Origin: an uncultured Lachnospiraceae bacterium
GTDB lineage: Bacteria > Bacillota > Clostridia > Lachnospirales > Lachnospiraceae
Assembly: GCA_949740745.1 (NCBI GenBank)
Contig: CATJIW010000219.1
Location: 1 to 36,934, forward strand
Direction: 5' to 3'
Length of the DNA: 36,934 nt
A model generated the notes under the pieces. The model did no database searches. It was not told the DNA's origin and worked only from the letters and a program-made list of their open reading frames with translations. This document shows, piece after piece, positions 8,557 to 15,822 of this stretch (position 1 is the stretch's first letter; each line of letters begins with the position of its first letter). A program made the position numbers and the translations under genes.

Positions 8557-8570
8557 TTGTCTGGTGCCAA
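8557..8570. promoter_or_regulatory. Candidate GntR/FadR-type operator at the malic enzyme promoter
   Basis: TTGTCTGGTGCCAA is a quasi-palindrome with TTG and CAA ends, touching the -10 of the malic enzyme promoter and covering the expected +1. It matches the TTGTATGATGTCA operator at 11581 at 10 of 13 positions and the palindrome at 8700 at 10 of 14. Confidence 0.45.
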
Positions 8571-8598
8571 TGATAAAAGATGAAATCATTTTTGTCAA
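8570..8598 (-). promoter_or_regulatory. Sigma-A promoter of the malic enzyme gene
   Basis: On the minus strand, TTGACA (8598-8593), a 17-bp spacer and TATCAT (8575-8570). Predicted start lies about 40 bases upstream of the ATG. Confidence 0.75.
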
Positions 8599-8699
8599 TC
8601 GGAAATAGTTTGACTTTTAAGGATTAAAAAATTCTGTGCAGAAAAAATTTTCGATGTCTGTCTGGCAGTAATTTCACAAATTCCGGCGGATATGGGAGA

Positions 8700-8713
8700 T
8701 TGACTCCTGTCAA
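8700..8713. promoter_or_regulatory. Palindrome over the -35 of the first GntR gene (candidate autoregulatory site)
   Basis: TTGACTCCTGTCAA: inverted TTGAC/GTCAA with a 4-base centre, overlapping the -35 box. It shares TTGnCTnnTGnCAA with the malic enzyme site at 8557. Confidence 0.4.
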
Positions 8714-8728
8714 AGGGTAAGTTATAAT
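8700..8728 (+). promoter_or_regulatory. Sigma-A promoter of the first GntR gene
   Basis: TTGACT (8700-8705), 17-bp spacer, TATAAT (8723-8728). It is divergent from the malic enzyme promoter. Confidence 0.75.
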
Positions 8729-8776
8729 TATTAGTATTATATCTTAAGTCTTGAAAGGATCTCACAGGGAAAGCAT

Positions 8777-9472
8777 ATGAAAGAGATACAGCGGATATCG
8801 ATTACGGACGCAGTTGTGGAAAGCATGAAGGAATTAATTGAATCGGGAGAGTATGAGGCAGGGCAGAAGCTTCCTACGGAAGCGAAGCTTTGCGAGATGC
8901 TTAAAGTAAGCCGCACCAGTGTGAGAGAAGCCTTTCGGGTACTTCAGGCCTTGGGATATGTGGTTATCAAAGCCGGCAAGGGAGCCTTTGTGGCGGAAAA
9001 AAAGCCGGAGCAGAGGGAAAAGGATCCCTGGTATGAAGCGGATAACGTCCAATTTTCGGATTTCATGGAGGTTCGCTGTGCAGTAGAGCCCCTGGGGGTC
9101 CGTCTGGCCGTGGAGAGGGCGTCGGAAAAGCAGATTGCGGAGCTTTCTGAAATCCATGCTTCCTTTGTGGAAGCAAATACGGGACACGATATGGCGAAGC
9201 TGATTATGCTGGACGAGCTGTTTCATACGAAAATCATGTCCTGTACCAAAAATCCTCTGCTGATCAATATTAACAAACAGCTTCTGGACAGCTTCCGGGT
9301 ATACCGGGGGGAATCGTTCATGAATACGGAAGTATATGGAAATGCCGTGATCCCCCATGAACGGATTTTGGAATGCTTTAAAAACCATGATGCAGAGCAG
9401 GCGGTGCTGGAAATGCAGCGCCATCTGGAGATTACCGGTGAGGATATGCGGCATTTACATAAAATGAAGTGA
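8777..9472 (+). CDS. GntR-family transcriptional regulator, FadR subfamily (FCD domain), GntR1
   Basis: DNA-binding regulator of 231 aa. The N-terminal winged helix-turn-helix spans about residues 8-75, with the recognition segment SRTSVREAF at 45-53 and the wing around KAGKGAFV. The C-terminal helical FCD domain (about 85-225) has the DELFHTKIM motif and a later PHERI...EMQRHLEI pattern, the Asp/His set that binds a metal and an organic-acid ligand in this family. It is a close paralogue of the gene at 10821, identical at most recognition-helix positions, so the two probably bind related sequences. Likely targets are itself, the divergent malic enzyme gene and perhaps module 1. It converges on the second DapA-family gene across a shared terminator. 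Confidence 0.93.
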   Translation: MKEIQRISITDAVVESMKELIESGEYEAGQKLPTEAKLCEMLKVSRTSVREAFRVLQALGYVVIKAGKGAFVAEKKPEQREKDPWYEADNVQFSDFMEVRCAVEPLGVRLAVERASEKQIAELSEIHASFVEANTGHDMAKLIMLDELFHTKIMSCTKNPLLININKQLLDSFRVYRGESFMNTEVYGNAVIPHERILECFKNHDAEQAVLEMQRHLEITGEDMRHLHKMK

Positions 9473-9485
9473 GAAGGAAAAAGCC

Positions 9486-9519
9486 AAAGGCTGAAGTCGG
9501 AGAAGGACTTCAGCCTTTT
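9486..9519. terminator. Bidirectional intrinsic terminator between convergent genes
   Basis: AAAGGCTGAAGTC (9486-9498) and GACTTCAGCCTTT (9506-9518) give a perfect 13-bp stem with a 7-base loop. A U-tract follows on the plus strand and the opening AAA supplies one on the minus strand, so it serves both gntR1 and the second DapA-family gene. Confidence 0.88.
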
Positions 9520-9547
9520 ACTGTACAGGGCCGCCAGGGGCCGCAAT

Positions 9548-10468
9548 TTACAGCTTGCCCTGCTTTTTCAGAATGCCGAGAGTGACTTCCATTTCCGCAT
9601 CGGTGGCAGGGGCAAGGGGAGACCTTGCCGGCCCAAGCTTTACGCCCGTAACGGCTTCGATTGCGGGACGCAGGATCGAGTTGGGAAGGATTCTTCCATT
9701 TTGGCCGGTGCTCTTGCAGAATTCATACATGGGTACGAAAAGCTCCTTTGCCTTTTCATTTTCACCCTTTGCAAAGGCATCGAACATGGCGCGGATCTCA
9801 TGACCATAGATGTGAGCGCCGCCGCTGACAATGCCCATGGCGCCCTGTACGATGGTGGGAAGCAGCATCACGTCATCGCCGTTATAGAGGGCGAAATCCG
9901 GATCCACATCCTTTGTCGCCAGATAGAAATCGGTGATCTGGGTGGGATTCACGCCGGCTTCGTCTTTTACGCCCACAATATTTTTAATGGCCGCCAGCTT
10001 TCCGACAGTCTCTGCTTCCATATTGATGCCGACAAAGATCGGGATGTTGTACAGCAGGATGTCAGCCTTTGTACTTTCGGCAACGGCCTTGAAATGGCTG
10101 TATACGCCTTCCTGGGTAGGCTTGTTATAGAAGGGGCATACGATCAGGCAGAGCTCGATGCCGCATTCTTCTGCTTTTTTCGTCAGAGCGATGGTTTCCT
10201 TTGTGGAAGCGCAGCCGGTCCCGGCGATTACGGGCTTCCTTCCGGCAGCGGCCCTGACGGCAGTTTCAAATAATCTGGCTCTCTCGTCAAAGGAAAGCAG
10301 GGAAGCTTCGCCGGTGGTTCCCGTTACGATCAGAGAATCGCAGACATCTTTCTCAATGACATAATTGATCAGTTCTTCATATTTGTCGTAATCGACATTT
10401 TCATTCTCGTCATAGGGTGTGATCAGAGGAAGCAGAATTCTTCCGTATTTTTTTACAACAGGATTCAT
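9548..10468 (-). CDS. DapA-family class I aldolase or dehydratase, second copy
   Basis: Schiff-base TIM-barrel enzyme of 306 aa. Motifs: GTTGEASLLS at 50-59 (the most DapA-like of the three), Tyr140 in LLYNIP, and the lysine K168 in VGVKDEAG. The DHDPS-like catalytic environment is complete, but no other lysine-pathway genes are nearby, so function as a pyruvate aldolase or dehydratase is inferred. The track start at 10489 is TTG; the ATG at 10468 has AAGGAA nine bases upstream and gives a family-like N-terminus (MNPVVKKYGRILLPLITPYD). It is transcribed divergently from gntR2 from a promoter with an operator at +1, through a leader that contains repeat copy D. Confidence 0.88.
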   Translation of the reverse strand: MNPVVKKYGRILLPLITPYDENENVDYDKYEELINYVIEKDVCDSLIVTGTTGEASLLSFDERARLFETAVRAAAGRKPVIAGTGCASTKETIALTKKAEECGIELCLIVCPFYNKPTQEGVYSHFKAVAESTKADILLYNIPIFVGINMEAETVGKLAAIKNIVGVKDEAGVNPTQITDFYLATKDVDPDFALYNGDDVMLLPTIVQGAMGIVSGGAHIYGHEIRAMFDAFAKGENEKAKELFVPMYEFCKSTGQNGRILPNSILRPAIEAVTGVKLGPARSPLAPATDAEMEVTLGILKKQGKL

Positions 10469-10489
10469 GGTTATTGGTTCCTTTCTCAA

Positions 10490-10583
10490 ATAGATTTTCT
10501 GGTCCTGTTTCCGCAGCGAAAAGGGCTTTTCCCGGAAATAGTGCCAGAATATTCAATGGATTTTTGGGTTTCGCAAACGCCTG
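10490..10583 (-). repeat. Intergenic repeat family, copy D (reverse orientation, short)
   Basis: The reverse complement reproduces the left arm of copies B and C: CAGGCGTTTGCG, GAATATTCTGGCAC..., TATTTCCGGGAAAAGCCCT (10523-10583 on the plus strand). The left part (GATTTTCTGG...TTTCCG) resembles the opposing arm, so the copy is itself an imperfect palindrome lacking the apical segment. It lies in the 5' leader of the second DapA-family mRNA, between its promoter and its ribosome binding site. The left boundary is approximate. Confidence 0.65.
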
Positions 10584-10615
10584 ACAGATTATATATGATT
10601 GTGTGCCCTCGATAA

Positions 10616-10632
10616 TTGTATGATGTCGTATA
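10616..10632. promoter_or_regulatory. GntR2 candidate operator O1 (second DapA-family promoter)
   Basis: TTGTATGATGTCGTATA begins the same way as the sites at 10739 and 11581 and sits at the expected start point of the minus-strand promoter. A further half-site, CGTATGATA, continues into the -10 box. Confidence 0.65.
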
Positions 10633-10636
10633 TCGT

Positions 10637-10665
10637 ATGATAAATGCTTTTTATGGATTTGTCAA
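10637..10665 (-). promoter_or_regulatory. Sigma-A promoter of the second DapA-family gene
   Basis: On the minus strand, TTGACA (10665-10660), a 17-bp spacer and TATCAT (10642-10637). The leader to the ATG is about 160 bases. Confidence 0.75.
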
Positions 10666-10708
10666 GAGGATTTGGAAAAGAAACTTCAAATTGCCGTAAT
10701 TTTAAAAC

Positions 10709-10737
10709 TTTACAAGTATAGATTGTTCACATATAAT
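10709..10737 (+). promoter_or_regulatory. Sigma-A promoter of the second GntR gene
   Basis: TTTACA (10709-10714), 17-bp spacer, TATAAT (10732-10737), with operator O2 starting two bases after the -10. Confidence 0.75.
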
Positions 10738-10738
10738 A

Positions 10739-10754
10739 TTGTATGATGACATAA
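10739..10754. promoter_or_regulatory. GntR2 candidate operator O2 (gntR2 promoter)
   Basis: TTGTATGATGACATAA covers the transcription start of gntR2, with the TATGA-NN-TCATA-like dyad expected for a dimeric GntR protein (here TATGATGACATA). The position implies autorepression. Confidence 0.65.
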
Positions 10755-10820
10755 CACGGCGCTTGTAAAGGAAAAGGGCTGTCTGCTGCATATATCTCAA
10801 ATACAGGGGGGAATCCATTT

Positions 10821-11555
10821 ATGAGAGAAATTCAAAAGATATCCATTACAAATATGGTTGCGGAGAATATTCGGGAACTGATCGAGACAGAACAGTATAT
10901 TCCGGGGCAGAAGCTGCCGACGGAAGCAGGATTTTGCCAGATGTGGGGAGTCAGCCGTACCAGCGTCCGGGAGGCGCTGCGGATTCTCCAGGCATTAGGA
11001 TGGGTGGACATCAGACCGGGAAAAGGGTCGTTTGTCCCGGACCGGCCTTTTCCGCCAAAATCGCAGAAAAACTGGTATGATTCAGAGAATGCACAGTTTT
11101 CGGATTTCATGGAGGTGCGCTTTGCCATTGAGCCGCTGGCGGTCCGTCTGTCCGTGAAACGTGCTGAGCCGAAGGAGGTTGCGGAGCTTTTCGAGATTCA
11201 CCAGTCTTTTATTCGCGCAAATGAAGCTCACGACCTGACAAAAATGATTATGCTGGATGAGCTCTTCCATACGAAGATTATGTCTTATAGTAAAAATCCT
11301 TTGTTAATCAATATCAATAAGCAGCTGCTGAACAGCTTTCGTATTTATCGGGGGGAGTCTTTCACCGACAGCTGCGTATATCATAACGCAGTGCAGCCTC
11401 ACGAACAGATCCTGCAATGCTTTTATGTAAAGGATGCGGAAAAAGCGGTGCTGGAAATGCAGCGCCACCTGGAGATTACGGAGGCCGATATGAGGCAGAT
11501 TCACGGAAATCAGGGGGAGAAGAAAAAATTTTCGGGAATAGTTGACAAAATCTGA
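10821..11555 (+). CDS. GntR-family transcriptional regulator, FadR subfamily (FCD domain), GntR2
   Basis: Regulator of 244 aa. The winged helix-turn-helix includes SRTSVREAL at 45-53 and the wing RPGKGSFVPD. The FCD domain has DELFHTKIM and PHEQI...EMQRHLEI, predicted to bind a metal and a small carboxylate effector, possibly a substrate or product of the neighbouring lyases. It is the close paralogue of the gene at 8777. Three copies of one operator-like sequence lie on its own promoter and on the promoters of the DapA-family genes either side, so it probably controls the divergent lyase, itself, and the downstream lyase-transporter-aminotransferase operon. Its last codons contain the -35 of the next promoter. 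A tail of about ten lysine-rich residues extends beyond GntR1. Confidence 0.94.
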   Translation: MREIQKISITNMVAENIRELIETEQYIPGQKLPTEAGFCQMWGVSRTSVREALRILQALGWVDIRPGKGSFVPDRPFPPKSQKNWYDSENAQFSDFMEVRFAIEPLAVRLSVKRAEPKEVAELFEIHQSFIRANEAHDLTKMIMLDELFHTKIMSYSKNPLLININKQLLNSFRIYRGESFTDSCVYHNAVQPHEQILQCFYVKDAEKAVLEMQRHLEITEADMRQIHGNQGEKKKFSGIVDKI

Positions 11556-11570
11556 GTAGTGTGATACTCT
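11542..11570 (+). promoter_or_regulatory. Sigma-A promoter of the module 2 operon
   Basis: TTGACA (11542-11547) inside the end of gntR2, 17-bp spacer, TACTCT (11565-11570). It drives the third DapA-family gene and probably livKHMGF and the aminotransferase. Confidence 0.65.
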
Positions 11571-11580
11571 TGAGATATGA

Positions 11581-11598
11581 TTGTATGATGTCATATAA
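11581..11598. promoter_or_regulatory. GntR2 candidate operator O3 (module 2 promoter)
   Basis: TTGTATGATGTCATATAA contains the dyad TATGA-TG-TCATA and lies just downstream of the predicted +1, where bound repressor would block initiation or early elongation. Confidence 0.68.
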
Positions 11599-11626
11599 TA
11601 CTGAGATTCATTAGTGGAGGGAATTT

Positions 11627-12502
11627 ATGTACAGCAAGAAGTTGGAAGGAATCATTCCGCCTATTGTTACACCCTTTGATGAACATGGAAATATTGCCGG
11701 AAAATTGATGGAGAAGGAGATGAAGCTGGCAATAGATTCCGGAGTACATGGCCTGAGTGTCAGTGGAAGTACCGGAGAAGGGCCGACGCTGCGGGATGAG
11801 GAATTAAAAGAGCTCATTTCCATTGCAAAGGATTTTGTAAAGGAGGATCAGCCAATTGTATGCGGGATCATGAGGACCTGCACGAGGGATGCGGTAAAAG
11901 CCGGACTGGCGGCAAAGGAAGCCGGTGCGGATGCCCTGATGGTTACCCCCACCGCTTACAATGTTCTGGTGCCGGATGAAGACGGTATGTTTGATTTTTA
12001 CAATACGATCTCCAAAGAGTGTCAGATGCCCGTCATTATCTACAATGTGATTCCTCAGAACACGGTTACCCCCGGTTTATTCAAACGGCTGGTGGAGGGA
12101 ACGGAGTTTGTACGGGGAATCAAGCAGAGCGTAGGAGGCGTTCCTGCCCTGTATGCCATGAAGATGATGTGCGGGGACAAGGCCCAAATTTTTGCGGCCA
12201 CGGACGACATGCTCTATACCTGCTATGATCTGGGGGCTGACGGGGCGATTTCTGCGATCCTTTCGGTTTTTCCGAAACTGTGTGTGGAAATGTGGGAATG
12301 TTCCCAAAATGGGCAGAAGGAACGTGCCCTGGAAATCCAGAACCGGCTGTATTACCGCTGGCAGTGCATTGCGGGAAACCAGTTCCCGATCCGCTTAAAG
12401 TATGCGCTGAAGGTCATGGGCAGGGATGCCGGCTTCTGCCGCAGTCCGATCACTCATTTGTCGGAAGAGGAGAAACGTCAGATCGAAAAAGCCTTTGCCT
12501 GA
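11627..12502 (+). CDS. DapA-family class I aldolase or dehydratase, third copy
   Basis: Schiff-base TIM-barrel enzyme of 291 aa. GSTGEGPTL at 47-55, Tyr139 in IIYNVIP and the lysine K165 in RGIKQSVGG are all present. VTPTAYN replaces the usual VTPYYN, so the substrate pocket differs from biosynthetic DapA. It is the first gene of the module 2 operon, 21 bases before the binding-protein gene, which ties it directly to what that transporter imports. The ATG has a GGAGGG site at 11615-11620. It is about as divergent from the other two DapA-family genes here as from the family at large, so this is probably not a recent tandem duplication. Confidence 0.88.
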   Translation: MYSKKLEGIIPPIVTPFDEHGNIAGKLMEKEMKLAIDSGVHGLSVSGSTGEGPTLRDEELKELISIAKDFVKEDQPIVCGIMRTCTRDAVKAGLAAKEAGADALMVTPTAYNVLVPDEDGMFDFYNTISKECQMPVIIYNVIPQNTVTPGLFKRLVEGTEFVRGIKQSVGGVPALYAMKMMCGDKAQIFAATDDMLYTCYDLGADGAISAILSVFPKLCVEMWECSQNGQKERALEIQNRLYYRWQCIAGNQFPIRLKYALKVMGRDAGFCRSPITHLSEEEKRQIEKAFA

Positions 12503-12523
12503 ATAAAAGGAGGAAACAGGAAT

Positions 12524-13783
12524 ATGAAAAAAATTTGTGCAATTTTTTTGGCTGCAGCAATGCTGACAGGTCTGCTGGCAGGCTGCGGCGGAGATAAGAA
12601 AGAGGACTCTAAGGGAGACGGTACGAAGGCGGAAACCCAGGCGAAAGCAGAGGATGGAGGGAAAACAGAGACAGAGGGCGGTTCCGGGGATGGGGCCGCC
12701 GAGGTTCCGGATGAGATTACGATCGGATTTGTGGCAAGCATTTCCGGTGAGAATGCACAGGCCGGGCAGTATAAGAAGGATGCCTGGGCAGTAATCCAGA
12801 AGGAACTGGAGGCCACAAACGGCTGCATTACCATTATGGGAAAGCAGGTAAAATTAAACGTGGAGTTCGTTGACACCGATTCCAAGGCGGACGTGGCAGC
12901 CAATGCGTATTCCAAATGCATCAACGATATGGGCGTGGTGGCCATTGTCGGACCGGATGAAAGCTCCCTGGCCCTGGCAGGGGCGCCGCTGGCTCAGGAG
13001 GCAGGCGTGCCGAATATCCCCACCTTTGCGACCAATGAAAAGGTGACGCAGATCGGCGACTGTATTTTCCGGGCGTGCTATATCGATCCCTTTCAGGGGC
13101 AGGTAGCGGCCAAGTATGCTTATGACGAGCTGGGAGCAAAGACGGCGGCGGTTCTTTACTCCAATGCTGACGCATATGCGACCGGCCTGATGGAGTCCTT
13201 CACGGAGAACTTTGAGGCCCTTGGCGGAGAGGTTGTCGTGACGGAAACCTATGCAGGCGCAGACGTGAAGGATTTTAATGCTCAGTTATCGAATATTTAC
13301 GCCAAACAGCCGGACATCCTGTGGCTGCCCAATCAGGCCAGCGAGATTCCGCTTCAGATTCAGCAGGCCCATGCCATGGGAATTACCTCTACCATGCTGG
13401 GGCCGGATTCCTGGGACGTGACTACGGTTCCGGAAACGGCGGGTGCGGAGGCACTGGAAGGTTCTTATTACATTTCCTGTTTCAGTGCAGAGAGCGACAG
13501 TCCCATTGCGCAGGAATGGGTAAAGAAATTTGAAGAAGTGAATGGCTATAAGCCTGCTTCCCATGCAACGCTGGCATATGAGGCGCTGCAGATCGTGATC
13601 CATGCCCTGGAGGATCTGGATACCTTCAGCGAGGAAGCGCTTCGGGACAATATTGCGGCTACGGATCTGGAGCTTCCGTCCGGACGGGTGACGTTCGATG
13701 AAAACAACAATCCCAATAAGGCGGCGGTAATCATGTCTTATAAAGACGGAGTCGGAACCTATGTGACGACGGTACAGCCATAA
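12524..13783 (+). CDS. ABC transporter substrate-binding lipoprotein, branched-chain amino acid type (LivK-like, module 2)
   Basis: Extracytoplasmic receptor (419 aa). A lipoprotein signal peptide ends at lipobox LLAGC, then a long charged Gly/Glu/Lys linker (about residues 24-60) precedes the type I binding-protein fold, beginning near ITIGFVASISGENAQAG. It is clearly related to the module 1 protein (shared IGDxIFRACxIDxFQxxVAA, DxxDxSWD and TFDENxNPxK stretches), so the ligands may be similar. It follows the third DapA-family gene by 21 bases with an AAAGGAGGAAA ribosome binding site, in the same operon, and is separated from livH by a GC-rich hairpin. Confidence 0.93.
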   Translation: MKKICAIFLAAAMLTGLLAGCGGDKKEDSKGDGTKAETQAKAEDGGKTETEGGSGDGAAEVPDEITIGFVASISGENAQAGQYKKDAWAVIQKELEATNGCITIMGKQVKLNVEFVDTDSKADVAANAYSKCINDMGVVAIVGPDESSLALAGAPLAQEAGVPNIPTFATNEKVTQIGDCIFRACYIDPFQGQVAAKYAYDELGAKTAAVLYSNADAYATGLMESFTENFEALGGEVVVTETYAGADVKDFNAQLSNIYAKQPDILWLPNQASEIPLQIQQAHAMGITSTMLGPDSWDVTTVPETAGAEALEGSYYISCFSAESDSPIAQEWVKKFEEVNGYKPASHATLAYEALQIVIHALEDLDTFSEEALRDNIAATDLELPSGRVTFDENNNPNKAAVIMSYKDGVGTYVTTVQP

Positions 13784-13813
13784 AGGAATTAAAAAACACT
13801 GTAAACAAACAGG

Positions 13814-13847
13814 TCAGGCGCCGGCTGTTTTCGCCGGCGCCTGATTT
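13814..13847 (+). terminator. GC-rich hairpin between livK and livH of module 2
   Basis: TCAGGCGCCGGC (13814-13825) pairs perfectly with GCCGGCGCCTGA (13833-13844), a 12-bp stem with a 7-base loop. Only three Ts follow, so it may protect the 3' end of the upstream message or terminate weakly, not stop transcription fully. It has the same gene position as the hairpin at 1416. Confidence 0.6.
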
Positions 13848-13877
13848 AAAAACCAGTATAATTTAGGAGTGAAATTC

Positions 13878-14780
13878 ATGGGCCATGTGTTACAGCTTTT
13901 CATTTACGGTCTGCAGCTTGGAAGCTTATACGCCTTGCTGGCAATGGGATACACACTGGTCTTCGGCATCATCAAGATGATTAATCTGGCACATGCGGAT
14001 CTGATGATGCTGGGAGCCTTTGCAGCGTATTTTTTATTCCAGTGGTTTGGCGGAAGCGGAAATTCTGCAGCGCTTGTTGTCCTGATCATGATCGGCACGA
14101 TGTTATTCGGTGCGCTGGTGGGTTTTTTGATCGAACGGTTTGCTTATAAACCGCTGCGGGGGAGAACGACGGTAGCCTCCCTGGTAGCGGCCATCGGCGT
14201 ACAGCTTTTTATCGAAAATCTGATGCGCTGCATTCCCGGAGTCGGGGCATTGCCGAAAAATTTTCCGACGCTGCTTCCGAAAACCAATATTTCCGTAGGC
14301 GGTTATCAGATTTCATCTACGCAGATTATCGTAATCGCCATTGCCGCGGTGCTGCTTATTTTTATGCAGTGGCTTTGTTATCACACGAGCCTGGGGAAAC
14401 AGATGCAGGCGGTGTCCGTGGACAAGGACGCGTCTTCCCTGATGGGAATCAATGTAAACAGGGTGATCTCCATTACGTTTTCCATAGGAGCGGCACTGGC
14501 GGCCGTCTGCGGCATTTTATATGGAAGCCTGTATCCTACCATTTATGTATATATGGCCGGGAGTATAGGGAACAAGGCCTTTATATCTGCGGTTATCGGA
14601 GGAATAGGCAATATTAAAGGGGCCATGCTGGGCGGATTGATCATCGGTATTATGGAAGTGTTCCTGCAGTCTTTTGCGGCAGATATTTCTTACGGACTTT
14701 GTTTTGCGATCCTGATCCTGGTCCTTCTTTACAAACCGACCGGACTGCTGGGCGGTAAGGCTGTCAGGGAAAAAGTATAG
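13878..14780 (+). CDS. Branched-chain amino acid ABC transporter permease, LivH family (module 2)
   Basis: Membrane permease of 300 aa with about eight helices. Shared LivH signatures are YGLQLGSLYALLAMGYTLVFGI, INLAHADL, DKDASSLMGINVNRV (ATPase-coupling loop) and YKPTGLLGGK at the C-terminus. The track begins at a GTG (13869); the ATG at 13878 has AGGAG eight bases upstream and matches the module 1 protein N-terminus. A slightly longer inter-helix segment near residues 95-105 distinguishes it from module 1. livM follows after 10 bases. Confidence 0.93.
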   Translation: MGHVLQLFIYGLQLGSLYALLAMGYTLVFGIIKMINLAHADLMMLGAFAAYFLFQWFGGSGNSAALVVLIMIGTMLFGALVGFLIERFAYKPLRGRTTVASLVAAIGVQLFIENLMRCIPGVGALPKNFPTLLPKTNISVGGYQISSTQIIVIAIAAVLLIFMQWLCYHTSLGKQMQAVSVDKDASSLMGINVNRVISITFSIGAALAAVCGILYGSLYPTIYVYMAGSIGNKAFISAVIGGIGNIKGAMLGGLIIGIMEVFLQSFAADISYGLCFAILILVLLYKPTGLLGGKAVREKV

Positions 14781-14790
14781 GAGGGACAGG

Positions 14791-15822
14791 ATGAAAACAG
14801 TACGAAAAATATGCAGGCCGGAGTATTTGGCGTTTTTACTGATCTATCTTACTTTGACGCTGCTCCACCGGATGGGAGTGATTAATTCCTATTTATTTCA
14901 GGTGATTACTATTGCCGGCATTAATGTTATTATGACCATCAGCTTAAATATGGTCATCGGCGTCACGGGGCAGTTTTCCATGGGACATGCGGGATTTATG
15001 TCCATCGGAGCTTACATCAGCGCAATGATTTCGCGTCTGGCCTTCCAGTCCTTTGAGCGGACGGCCCTGACCGGAAATTTTGTCCTTTTGGCCGCAATCC
15101 TGTGCGGCGGGATCGCGGCGGCTGTTTTTGGCTTTATTATTGCGATGCCTACCTTAAAGGTCAAGGGTGATTATCTGGCGATCGTGACCCTGGGATTTGG
15201 AGAGATTATCCGCGCCGTATGGCGTGTGGTGGATTATACGGGGGGAGCCCTTGGATTTAACGGAATTCCGAAGCTGACAAACTTTACCTGGGTGTTTGCG
15301 GTGATCCTGATCGTTGTATACGCAAGCAGGAATTTTATCCGGTCGTCCTTTGGCCGAAGCTGTCTTGCCGTCAGGGACAATGACATTGCGGCGGAGGCAA
15401 TGGGAGTAAACTGCAGGAATTATAAGGTTTTGGCATTTGTATTTGCGGCATTTTTCGCAGGGGCGGCCGGCGGCCTTTATGCGCATCTGATCCAGTTTAT
15501 TCAGCCGGATAATTTTGCGGCGGCGAAATCAACAGATTATATTGTCTATCTGTATGCCGGCGGCGTAGGGACGATCAGCGGGTCGATCCTGGGAGCGGTA
15601 GCGCTTACGATCCTGCCGGAGCTTCTGCGTTTCCTGGCAGACTGGCGTCTGGTCATCTATGCATTGCTGCTTCTGTATATCATCATTTGGAAGCCTTACG
15701 GATTATTCGGTGGAAGAGAGTTTAGATTCTTAGGACTGGAAACCATTGCCGCCACAGAATCCAGATTTGGAAAGTGGCTGCGGCAAAGAGTCAAAGGGTC
15801 CGGGAAGAAGGTGGAATCATGA
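14791..15822 (+). CDS. Branched-chain amino acid ABC transporter permease, LivM family (module 2)
   Basis: Second permease of the module 2 importer (343 aa). It carries MVIGVTGQFSMGHAGFMSIG near 50, LKVKGDYLAIVTLGFGEIIRA near 130, and the coupling segment AAEAMGVNCRNYKVLAF near 210, with a C-terminal cytoplasmic tail (about 25 residues) that is basic and longer than in module 1. The stop codon overlaps the livG start by ATGA, a typical translational coupling junction. Confidence 0.93.
   Translation: MKTVRKICRPEYLAFLLIYLTLTLLHRMGVINSYLFQVITIAGINVIMTISLNMVIGVTGQFSMGHAGFMSIGAYISAMISRLAFQSFERTALTGNFVLLAAILCGGIAAAVFGFIIAMPTLKVKGDYLAIVTLGFGEIIRAVWRVVDYTGGALGFNGIPKLTNFTWVFAVILIVVYASRNFIRSSFGRSCLAVRDNDIAAEAMGVNCRNYKVLAFVFAAFFAGAAGGLYAHLIQFIQPDNFAAAKSTDYIVYLYAGGVGTISGSILGAVALTILPELLRFLADWRLVIYALLLLYIIIWKPYGLFGGREFRFLGLETIAATESRFGKWLRQRVKGSGKKVES

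Noticed and set aside
9548-12502. Naming the DapA-family genes as lysine-biosynthetic dapA
   Set aside because: Family membership is clear, but three divergent copies beside transport, transamination and GntR genes, with no other lysine genes, make that specific name unsafe.
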